Assembly (NCBI RefSeq): GCF_001428385.1
Contig: NZ_LMSK01000002.1
Location: forward strand, 911,959 to 975,958
DNA from: Rhodanobacter sp. Soil772
GTDB lineage: Bacteria; Pseudomonadota; Gammaproteobacteria; Xanthomonadales; Rhodanobacteraceae
Direction of reading: 5' to 3'
Length of the DNA: 64,000 nt
In this document: in pieces, positions 25,615 to 32,478 of the stretch
Layout of the letters: every line of letters starts with the position of its first letter
How positions within the stretch are numbered: position 1 is the stretch's first letter
The notes under the pieces: generated by a model
Told to the model about the DNA's origin: nothing
What the model saw: the letters and a program-made list of their open reading frames with translations, nothing else
The model's database searches: none
Program-made: the position numbers and the translations under genes

Positions 25615-25908
25615 CTACAGAATAGTCGGATACAAGTCCCGCCACCCGGCATTGCCCTCGTCGATCAAGCGCATCTTCCAGTCGCGCTTCCACCGCTTGA
25701 GCGTCTTCTCGCGCAGGATCGCCGACTCCATCGTCGGGTGGAGTTCGTACCAAACCAGCGTGTGCACACCGTAGCGGTTTGTATAGCCCTCCACCACATC
25801 GTTCTTGTGTTGCCAGATGCGCTTGAGCAGATCGCTGGTGACGCCGATATAGAGAACACCGTTCTTCTTGCTGGCCAGCATGTAGACGCAAGGTTGTCGC
25901 CTGTCCAT
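25615..25908 (-). CDS. GIY-YIG single-domain nuclease (UPF0213-like)
   Basis: A 97-residue protein consisting of one GIY-YIG domain: CVYMLASKKNGVLYIGVTSD carries the two signature tyrosine-glycine strands, followed by LLKRIWQHKNDVVEGYTNRY with the Arg helix, and the metal-binding Glu in SAILREKTLKRWKRDWK. Compact proteins like this cut or nick DNA and have no partner domain here. The gene is bracketed on both sides by inverted REP doublets at distances of 5 and 16 bases, an arrangement that suggests a mobile or REP-dependent cassette rather than a housekeeping repair gene. GC is lower than in its neighbours. Confidence 0.92.
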   Translation of the reverse strand: MDRRQPCVYMLASKKNGVLYIGVTSDLLKRIWQHKNDVVEGYTNRYGVHTLVWYELHPTMESAILREKTLKRWKRDWKMRLIDEGNAGWRDLYPTIL

Positions 25909-25924
25909 GGCTGTGTCTCGTGTT

Positions 25925-26027
25925 GAAGTGCGATTCCTGCCTGCGCAGGAATGACGGCTTGAGGGTTATGGGCGAGCGGGCCGCTTCTTTTATCTTGTCA
26001 TTCCTGCGCAGGCAGGAATCGCACTTT
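25925..26027. repeat. REP doublet, right side of the GIY-YIG cassette
   Basis: The unit at 25925-25955 (GAAGTGCGATTCCTGCCTGC, then GCAGGAATGAC) is inverted at 25997-26027 with one mismatch at the outer end. It differs from the left doublet only in the loop (CCTGCG in place of CCTTCG). It lies between the start of the GIY-YIG gene and the end of the sugar dehydrogenase gene. Confidence 0.92.
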
Positions 26028-26047
26028 GCAACAAAATGGCGCCTCAC

Positions 26048-27136
26048 TCACGGCTTGTACGTCACCCGATACACCGCCCCGGCCAGGTCGTCGCTGACCA
26101 GCAGGCTGCCGTCGGGTAGCGGTTGCACGTCGGCTGGGCGGCCCCAGGCGCTTTCGTCCTGCTCGAAGCCGGTGATCAGCGGCTCGTACGAGACCACCTT
26201 GCTGCCGTTCAGGCGCGCCGTCATCACCCGGTAGCCGGATTTCTTCGTACGGTTCCACGAACCGTGCTCGGCCACGATGATCGCGCCCTTGTAGCTGGCC
26301 GGAAACTGCCTGCCCTCGTAGAAACGCATGCCGAGCGAGGCCACGTGTGCGCCGAGTTTCAATACCGGCGGCACGTAGTCCTTGCAGCTGTGGCCCTTGC
26401 CGAACTCGGGATCGAGGATGTCGCCCTGGTGGCAATACGGATAGCCGAAGTGCTCGCCGGTGCGGGTGATCTCGTTCAGTTCGTCGCTGGGAACGTCGTC
26501 GCCGAGCAGGTCGCGGCCGTTGTCGGTGAACCACAGGCGCTTCGACCCCGGCTGCCAGTCGAAGCCGACCGTGTTGCGGATGCCGCGGGCCACGTCTTCC
26601 CAGTCGCTGCCGTCGGCGTTCATGCGGATCAGTTTGCCGTGCGCCGGCGCCGGGTCGCAGATGTTGCATGGCGCGCCGATCGGCACGTACAGCTTGCCGT
26701 CCGGGCCGAACGCGATGAACTTCCAGCCGTGGTGCGTCTCGGTGGGCAGCTTGTCGGTGACGACCGCGGGCTTGGGCGGGTCGTCCAGGTGGTCCTCGAT
26801 ATCGCGCAGCACCAGGATCCGGCTCACCGCGGAGACGTACAAGTCGCCGCCCTTGAACGCCACGCCCACCGGCAGCTGCAGGCCGCTGGCGATCACCCGC
26901 ACCTTCTCGGCGACGCCGTCGCCGTTCGCGTCGGTCAGCGCGTAGACCTTGCCGGCGCTGTTGGAGCCGACGAATACCGTGCCCTTCGCGCCCAGCGCGA
27001 TCTCGCGCGCGTTCGGCACCTGGTCGGCATAGACCGCGATGTGGAAACCCTTCGGCAGGGTCAGCCGGTCCAGCGGCAACGCCGCCTGCACCGGCAGGGA
27101 CAGGGCAACCAGCAACAACGACAGCAGCAGGCGCAT
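26048..27136 (-). CDS. PQQ-type sugar (sorbosone/glucose) dehydrogenase, exported
   Basis: A 362-residue secreted beta-propeller. Signal peptide MRLLLSLLLVALSLPVQA; then LTLPKGFHIAVYADQVPNAR, the repeated blades SGLQLPVGVAFKGGDLYVS and FIAFGPDGKLYVPIGAPCNI, RNTVGFDWQPGSKRLWFTDN, DELNEITRTGEHFGYPYC and a C-terminal VVAEHGSWNRTKKSGYRV. This is the soluble quinoprotein dehydrogenase family that oxidises aldoses in the periplasm. GGAGCATTGCC precedes the ATG. It is divergent from the AAA ATPase gene with 99 bases between. PQQ biosynthesis genes are not in the window. Confidence 0.93.
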   Translation of the reverse strand: MRLLLSLLLVALSLPVQAALPLDRLTLPKGFHIAVYADQVPNAREIALGAKGTVFVGSNSAGKVYALTDANGDGVAEKVRVIASGLQLPVGVAFKGGDLYVSAVSRILVLRDIEDHLDDPPKPAVVTDKLPTETHHGWKFIAFGPDGKLYVPIGAPCNICDPAPAHGKLIRMNADGSDWEDVARGIRNTVGFDWQPGSKRLWFTDNGRDLLGDDVPSDELNEITRTGEHFGYPYCHQGDILDPEFGKGHSCKDYVPPVLKLGAHVASLGMRFYEGRQFPASYKGAIIVAEHGSWNRTKKSGYRVMTARLNGSKVVSYEPLITGFEQDESAWGRPADVQPLPDGSLLVSDDLAGAVYRVTYKP

Positions 27137-27235
27137 GGCAATGCTCCTTGGCGTGGGGAAAGTGCAGGGTATACCGGCGCGCGCGCAGCCAGAAGTAGCG
27201 GCGCTCTGTAAACTGCAGCCTTCCAAGGGGGGCAC

Positions 27236-28711
27236 ATGAGCGAACTGGAGGACCTCACCACGCTGGTGCGCGCGGCCACGCCGCTGCTGGTGATCGAGAC
27301 GGTGGACGAACAGCGCGTGATCGAGTGCTTCCGCCACGTGATCGCGCAGGCGCTGCATCCGCTGTGGCGCTGGACGCTCACCGACGGCCTGGGCCGGCTC
27401 GACTTCGCGCAAACCGACGCCGAGGTGGCGCCGGACGCCACCGCCACACTGGACGCGATCCGCGCGCAGGACGAGCGCGGCATCTACCTGATGTTCGACT
27501 TCCACAGCCTGCTGCGCTACGCAATGAGCCTGCGCCAGCTGCGCGAGATCGTGCAGCGCCAGCGTTCGGCCGCGCACACCATCGTGCTGGTCGGCGCCAG
27601 GGTCGAGCTGCCGGAAGAACTCGAAGCGCTGGCCCTGCGCGTGCCGTTGTCGCTGCCCGACCTCAAGGAACTGGCCGGCATCCTGCGCGGCGAGGCGGTG
27701 GCTTGGCAGCGCGAGCAGGGCCGCAACGTCACCGTCGACAACGACGCCGCGCGCACCATCGTGCGCAACCTGCTCGGCCTGTCCGCACCCGACGCGCGGC
27801 GCATCGTGCGCAAGCTTATCTACAACGACGGCGCGCTGGGCCCGCAGGACCTGCCCGAGCTGATGCAGTCGAAGTTCGACCTGCTCAACCGCTCCGGCCT
27901 GCTGCACTACGAATACGCCACCGCCAGCTTCGCCGACATCGCCGGCGTTGGCCGCGTGCGCGAATGGGTGCAGCGCCGGCGCGCGGTATTCCTCGCCGCC
28001 ACGCCCGACCCCGCGCTCGACCCGCCCAAGGGCGTGCTGCTGCTCGGCGTGCAGGGTTGCGGCAAGAGCCTTGCGGCGAAGGCGATCGCCGGCGGCTTCG
28101 GCGTGCCGCTGGTGCGGCTGGACTTCGGCACGCTGTACAACAAATACCAGGGCGAGACCGAAAAGAACCTGCGCGAGGCGCTGGTCAGCACCGAGCTGCT
28201 GGCGCCGTGCGTGCTGTGGATCGACGAGATCGAGAAGGGCCTGGCCGGCGGCGGCGATGACGGCGGCGTGTCGCGCCGCGTGCTCGGCTACCTGCTGACC
28301 TGGATGGCCGAACGCAAGGCCAAGGTGTTCGTCGTCGCCACCGCGAATGCGGTCAACGAACTGCCCGCCGAACTGCTGCGCAAGGGCCGCTTCGACGAGA
28401 TCTTCTTCGTCGACCTGCCGCGCGAAGCCGTGCGCGGCGAGATCTTCGCGATGCACCTGGCCCGCCGCAAGCTCGACCTCGCCGGCTTCGACCTACCCGC
28501 CCTCGCCGTCGCCAGCAACGGCTTCTCCGGCGCCGAGATCGAACAGACCATCGTCAGCGCGCTGTACGACGCTGCCGGCAACGGCACGCCGCCGGATCAG
28601 GCCACCCTGCTCAACGCGCTGAAGCAGACGCGACCACTGTCGGTGCTGATGCGCGAGCAGGTGGAAGCGCTGCGCGCGTGGGCGCAGGGGCGCTGCGTAG
28701 CGGCGGACTAA
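27236..28711 (+). CDS. Ycf46-like AAA+ ATPase
   Basis: A 491-residue protein. A conserved N-terminal domain (VRAATPLLVIETVDEQRVIE, YLMFDFHSLLRYA) is followed by an AAA module: Walker A GVQGCGKSLAAKAIAGGF near residue 266, Walker B CVLWIDEIEKGLAGGGDDGG, sensor KVFVVATANAVNELP and arginine-finger region LLRKGRFDEIFFVDLPREAV. This matches the chloroplast/cyanobacterial Ycf46 family, linked in cyanobacteria to inorganic carbon use; its role in proteobacteria is not established. It is followed by an abrupt drop in GC and the DUF6978-like island. Confidence 0.9.
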   Translation: MSELEDLTTLVRAATPLLVIETVDEQRVIECFRHVIAQALHPLWRWTLTDGLGRLDFAQTDAEVAPDATATLDAIRAQDERGIYLMFDFHSLLRYAMSLRQLREIVQRQRSAAHTIVLVGARVELPEELEALALRVPLSLPDLKELAGILRGEAVAWQREQGRNVTVDNDAARTIVRNLLGLSAPDARRIVRKLIYNDGALGPQDLPELMQSKFDLLNRSGLLHYEYATASFADIAGVGRVREWVQRRRAVFLAATPDPALDPPKGVLLLGVQGCGKSLAAKAIAGGFGVPLVRLDFGTLYNKYQGETEKNLREALVSTELLAPCVLWIDEIEKGLAGGGDDGGVSRRVLGYLLTWMAERKAKVFVVATANAVNELPAELLRKGRFDEIFFVDLPREAVRGEIFAMHLARRKLDLAGFDLPALAVASNGFSGAEIEQTIVSALYDAAGNGTPPDQATLLNALKQTRPLSVLMREQVEALRAWAQGRCVAAD

Positions 28712-28816
28712 ACGGTATCGATGACGGTCGCACGCCCTGAGACATCATCGGCTGAGAATGCGACAATAATTTTTATGCCTAACCGGAAGTTCTGGAAGAG
28801 CAACTAGGGGAAACTT

Positions 28817-29260
28817 ATGGCTGATGGAACATTGTCCCAGTCGGACGCGGACGTTCTGTTGCACATGGACAAGATTCGTATCAACGATGACGCTGTAGGA
28901 TTCCCTGACCTCGGTGGACGCATTGAAGTTCCGTTAGTGTCACGCGATCATAGAGAAAGCTTTTCACTCGACATCAATCGCAAGCGAATTTCACTTAAAA
29001 CTGGATATCAGACACGTGGCCGGCAGACCATCGTGCTGGCTCGATTGGACTTTGCGGCACCGCATCGCAATCCTGACGGTGAGGAAATTGGAGTGCCTCA
29101 TCTGCATCTGTACCGAGAAGGCTATGGCGACAAGTGGGCATACCCGGTTCCTGCCGGGGTCTTGAGCTCCCCAGATGACGCTTGGCAGGTGCTTCAGGAT
29201 TTTATGTCCTACTGCAATATTGCCGAAGCACCAAACATTGTTCGCGGATTATTTTCATGA
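28817..29260 (+). CDS. DUF6978-like protein, first gene of an AT-richer two-gene island
   Basis: A 147-residue protein with DVLLHMDKIRINDD, FSLDINRKRISLKTGYQTRG, RLDFAAPHRNPDGEEIGVPH and HLYREGYGDKWAYPVP. The order of an LDINR strand, a D-F-x3-P-H-x-N-P segment and a late H-x-H-x-Y element is what I recall for DUF6978 proteins. I give that name with caution. AGGGG lies 8 bases before the ATG. Codon use is clearly AT-richer than the flanking genes. Its TGA overlaps the ATG of the DUF1828/1829 gene, so the two are coupled. No catalytic motif is evident. Function unknown. Confidence 0.75.
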   Translation: MADGTLSQSDADVLLHMDKIRINDDAVGFPDLGGRIEVPLVSRDHRESFSLDINRKRISLKTGYQTRGRQTIVLARLDFAAPHRNPDGEEIGVPHLHLYREGYGDKWAYPVPAGVLSSPDDAWQVLQDFMSYCNIAEAPNIVRGLFS

Positions 29261-30021
29261 ATGCGACCGCTGATCTGGTTACTCGCTACTACGATTGGCT
29301 CAAGGCCAAAACTTCATGGCGCGACATTAGTGGCTGGGCCGAAATTACTACACCGTACCTCGACCGTCACAATGACTACATTCAAATATATCTCCGTGAG
29401 GTTAACGGCGAATACGTGCTGACAGACGATGGCTACACAATCGCCGACCTAACTCAGTCAGGATGTTCACTTGACACACCTCGACGTAAGGCAATGCTTC
29501 AATCCACTTTAAACGGCTTCGGAGTGCAGCTCGTAGATGGTGACGCGTTGGAGGTCAAGGCCAACCAAGAATCGTTTGCCTTGCGAAAGCACTGCTTGCT
29601 GCAGGCAATCCTTGCTGTAAATGACCTTTTCTACGTAGCGCGAACGAATGTAGAGAGCTTTTTCTTTGAAGACGTAGCTCTATGGCTTGATGGTGCGGAC
29701 ATTCGCTACACCCCCAGGGTTAGTTTCGTCGGACATAGCCGTTACACGCACCAATTCGATTTTGCAATCCCGAAGTCACGAAGTCAGCCTGAACGAATCC
29801 TTCGAGTCATCAACAACCCGAACAAGGACAACGCTCAGAACACAGCATTCGCGTGGGTAGATACCAAAGAATCTCGACCGCCTGGATCGGTAGCGTACGC
29901 CGTACTCAATGACCGCGAACATTCCATTAGCGATGCCGTCAGCGAGGCGCTCACCAGCTACGAGATCAATCCGCTGCCTTGGTCCAAGCGTGATGAGTAT
30001 CGTGAACGATTGGTTGCTTAA
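29257..30021 (+). CDS. DUF1828/DUF1829 two-domain protein
   Basis: A 254-residue protein. The N-terminal DUF1828 part (about 1-120) contains EITTPYLDRHNDYIQIYLRE, GEYVLTDDGYTIADL and RRKAMLQSTLNGFGVQL. The C-terminal DUF1829 part (about 130-245) has FFEDVALWLDGADIRYTPRV, HQFDFAIPKSRSQPERILRV and FAWVDTKESRP. The latter has the look of a PD-(D/E)XK-like core (a Glu strand, D-F-x-I-P, then D-T-K), which is inference. ATGA overlap with the DUF6978-like gene. Low GC and rare codons compared with neighbours point to horizontal acquisition. Families like this often travel on phages and islands. Confidence 0.8.
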   Translation: MNATADLVTRYYDWLKAKTSWRDISGWAEITTPYLDRHNDYIQIYLREVNGEYVLTDDGYTIADLTQSGCSLDTPRRKAMLQSTLNGFGVQLVDGDALEVKANQESFALRKHCLLQAILAVNDLFYVARTNVESFFFEDVALWLDGADIRYTPRVSFVGHSRYTHQFDFAIPKSRSQPERILRVINNPNKDNAQNTAFAWVDTKESRPPGSVAYAVLNDREHSISDAVSEALTSYEINPLPWSKRDEYRERLVA

Positions 30022-30044
30022 GCCGGCATATCTGAAGTCTATTC

Positions 30045-30467
30045 ATGCACGAACTCTCACCTTTCCACCTTGCATTTCCGGTAGCTTCACTGGCCAACGC
30101 CCGCGCGTTTTACGGTGACCTGCTGGGCTGCCCCGAAGGTCGCAGCAGCGATGCTTGGGTGGATTTCGATTTCCACGGCCATCAGATCGTGGCGCACCTC
30201 GCGCCTGAAGAAGCACGCGCGGTGACGGCGCACGACGTCGACGGCGGCGACGTGCCGGTGCGGCACTTCGGCCTGGTACTGGAGATGGATGCGTGGCACG
30301 CACTGGCCGAACGGTTGCGGGCGGCCGGCACGCGTTTCGTGATCGAGCCGCACGTCCGCTTCAAGGGCCAGCCCGGCGAGCAGGCCACGATGTTCCTGCT
30401 CGATCCCTGCGGCAACGCGCTGGAGTTCGAGGCGTTCGCCGATCGCGCGCAGTTGTTCGCGAAGTAG
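30045..30467 (+). CDS. VOC (glyoxalase/dioxygenase superfamily) protein
   Basis: A 140-residue single VOC unit: [20 protein letters not shown] at the start, [40 protein letters not shown], and the C-terminal [17 protein letters not shown] with the metal-binding Glu. His6 or His in FHLAF and Glu in LEFEAF are the likely ligands. The family covers isomerases, dioxygenases and resistance proteins, and the exact reaction is not visible. GC returns to the chromosomal level here, so this gene marks the right edge of the foreign two-gene island. Confidence 0.9.
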   Translation: MHELSPFHLAFPVASLANARAFYGDLLGCPEGRSSDAWVDFDFHGHQIVAHLAPEEARAVTAHDVDGGDVPVRHFGLVLEMDAWHALAERLRAAGTRFVIEPHVRFKGQPGEQATMFLLDPCGNALEFEAFADRAQLFAK

Positions 30468-30563
30468 CGCGGCGGTTGCAGCGGAGGACGGCTCTGGCAC
30501 GGTCCCGACCCGGCCTTCTGTTTCGGCGTAGTCTTGAGCGCCCATCGTCAGGAGGGTCGAACC

Positions 30564-31376
30564 ATGTTTCGTCGTACCTGCAAGCTGCTCATCCTGCTCA
30601 TCGGCACCGCCTGGCTCCCCGCGGTTGCCGGTGCTACTCCCGCCACCGCGCCGGACAGCACCACCGCGGCGCTGCAGCAGGCGGTGAACGGCCACTGGCG
30701 TTCCGACGCGAACCGGGCCCGCGACAAATATCGGCATCCGGTCGAGACCCTGCAGTTCTTCGGCATCAAGCCGAACATGACGGTGATCGAGCTGGCGCCC
30801 GGCGGCGGCTGGTACACCGAAATCCTCGCGCCGTTCCTCCACGCGCACGGCCACCTGATCGAAGCGGCGCCACCATCAGCCGCGAAGTTCACCGCCAAGC
30901 TCAAGGCCGACCCGGCGGTGTACGGACACATCGCAAAAATCATCCCGTTCGCCCCACCGGATCAGGTGAAGCTGGGCACTGACAACTCCGCCGACATGGT
31001 GCTCACCTTTCGCAACACGCATGACTGGCTCAACCACAGTCCGGCCACGCTCGATGCGGTGTTCAAAGCTGCGTTCAACGTGCTCAAGCCCGGTGGCGTG
31101 TTCGGCGTCACCGAACACCGCGCCAAGCCGTTCGCCGATGGCGTGGAAAGCGCCGGGGCACTGCACCGCCTTCCCGAGGATTACCTGATTGCGCTCGCCC
31201 TCAAGACCGGTTTTCGCGTAGCCGGCGTATCGCAGATCAATGCCAACCCGAACGACCCGGAAGACATCAACGTGCACCGCCTGCCACCGGATCTGTCCGG
31301 GCTTGACAGCGAGCACGCGCAGATGAAGGCAATCGGCGAGTCGGACCGGATGACATTGAAGTTCGTGAAGCCGTAA
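30564..31376 (+). CDS. Exported class I SAM-methyltransferase-like protein
   Basis: A 270-residue protein with a clear signal peptide (MFRRTCKLLILLIGTAWLPA to VAGA) and AGGAGG 9 bases before the ATG. The mature part has the methyltransferase motif I VIELAPGGGWYTEILAPFLH, RDKYRHPVETLQFFGIKPNM upstream of it, an acidic/motif IV region MVLTFRNTHDWLN and VLKPGGVFGVTEHR. Folded this way it should bind SAM, yet it is predicted to leave the cytoplasm. The family is frequent in Xanthomonadales with no tested substrate. It could instead be a sensor or scaffold. Confidence 0.85.
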   Translation: MFRRTCKLLILLIGTAWLPAVAGATPATAPDSTTAALQQAVNGHWRSDANRARDKYRHPVETLQFFGIKPNMTVIELAPGGGWYTEILAPFLHAHGHLIEAAPPSAAKFTAKLKADPAVYGHIAKIIPFAPPDQVKLGTDNSADMVLTFRNTHDWLNHSPATLDAVFKAAFNVLKPGGVFGVTEHRAKPFADGVESAGALHRLPEDYLIALALKTGFRVAGVSQINANPNDPEDINVHRLPPDLSGLDSEHAQMKAIGESDRMTLKFVKP

Positions 31377-31491
31377 AGGCAACGCGGATCCGTTGGATAA
31401 ATAGTTGAAGAGAGCGCACACCCTATTGCCTAGTGGTGGCAAAGGCGCGCTCGAAGTCAGATTGTGAAGTAGCACGACGAGAACGACAGTG

Positions 31492-31710
31492 ATGGATCCG
31501 GAAGACCTGCCGAAGCTGGTGAGCATGCGCATGCCGTATGGCAAGTATCAGGGGCGGCTGATCGCCGACCTGCCCGGCGCGTACCTCGCGTGGTTCGCGC
31601 GCAAGGGGTTTCCGAACGGCGAGCTGGGCCGACTGCTGGCGCTGATGCTGGAGCTGGATCACAACGGACTGTCCTCGCTGCTCGATCCACTGCGTCAAGC
31701 GCAACGCTGA
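31492..31710 (+). CDS. DUF3820 small protein
   Basis: A 72-residue protein, MDPEDLPKLVSMRMPYGKYQ then GRLIADLPGAYLAWFARKGF, matching the DUF3820 family (a M-P-x-G-K-Y-x-G-R element and a DLP-x-Y-x-x-WF element). Some relatives are fused to or sit near exonuclease domains, so a nucleic-acid role is possible. A GTG lies immediately before the ATG and could also serve. It stands alone, 115 bases after the methyltransferase-like gene. Confidence 0.88.
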   Translation: MDPEDLPKLVSMRMPYGKYQGRLIADLPGAYLAWFARKGFPNGELGRLLALMLELDHNGLSSLLDPLRQAQR

Positions 31711-31839
31711 GCCGCCTGGCCGCGCCTGAGCGGCGCGGTTTTCGGCGTATGCTGCGCTGCACCCACCCTTTCTGCGCCGGCCGCCCATGGCCCGCACTGG
31801 ATCGGCAACTCCGCTGTTCCGCGCATTCCAGGGCGTCAG

Positions 31840-32454
31840 ATGACCACCGACCGGTTCGATTTCAAGGCCGCGGCGAGCTTGCTCGCCGCCGACGGCTGGT
31901 GTGTGCAGCCGGGCCTGATGTCCGCCGCGCAGACGCAGGCACTGGCCACGGAATGCGCGGCGATGCATGACGCGAAGCTGCTGCTGCCGGCGCGCACCGG
32001 GGCTGCGCATACCGCCTCGGCGCTGCGCGGCGACAGCACGCACTGGTTTGTCACCGGCGCCATGAGCGCGCCGCAGCAAGCGTTTGCCGAGCGCATCGAC
32101 GCGCTGCGCATCGCGCTCAATCGCGAACTGATGCTGGGCCTGGTCGAGTGCGAATCGCACTACGCGGTGTACCGGCCCGGCGCCGGTTACGCGCGGCACC
32201 TCGACCGCCTGCGCGACAACGACGCGCGGGTGGTCTCGGCGGTGTTCTATCTCAACGAGAACTGGCAGGAAACCGACGGCGGCGCGTTGCGGCTCTACCT
32301 GGAAGACGGCACGCACCGCGACATCTATCCGCACGCCGGCACCTTGCTGCTGTTCCTCTCCGCGCAGTTCGAGCACGCGGTGCTGCCGGCCACGCGCGAC
32401 CGCATGAGCATCGCCTGCTGGATGCGCCAGCGCTCGCTTGGCGCAACCACCTGA
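31840..32454 (+). CDS. 2OG-Fe(II) oxygenase (prolyl-4-hydroxylase/PHD-like)
   Basis: A 204-residue oxygenase of the double-stranded beta-helix fold. The iron triad is seen as His and Asp in YARHLDRLRDND and His in FEHAVLPATRDRMSIACW, with the following Arg as the 2-oxoglutarate anchor. AVFYLNENWQETDGGALRLY is the family's central strand pair. Bacterial homologues hydroxylate prolines in proteins such as EF-Tu; the target here is not known. It converges on the GH92 gene with a 24-base gap. Confidence 0.92.
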   Translation: MTTDRFDFKAAASLLAADGWCVQPGLMSAAQTQALATECAAMHDAKLLLPARTGAAHTASALRGDSTHWFVTGAMSAPQQAFAERIDALRIALNRELMLGLVECESHYAVYRPGAGYARHLDRLRDNDARVVSAVFYLNENWQETDGGALRLYLEDGTHRDIYPHAGTLLLFLSAQFEHAVLPATRDRMSIACWMRQRSLGATT

Positions 32455-32478
32455 GCGCAAGCGGCTACCGTACTCGCC

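Noticed and set aside
25519..26027. Possible CRISPR repeats
   Set aside because: Repeats are inverted pairs flanking a gene, with no regular spacer array and no cas genes; they are REP elements.
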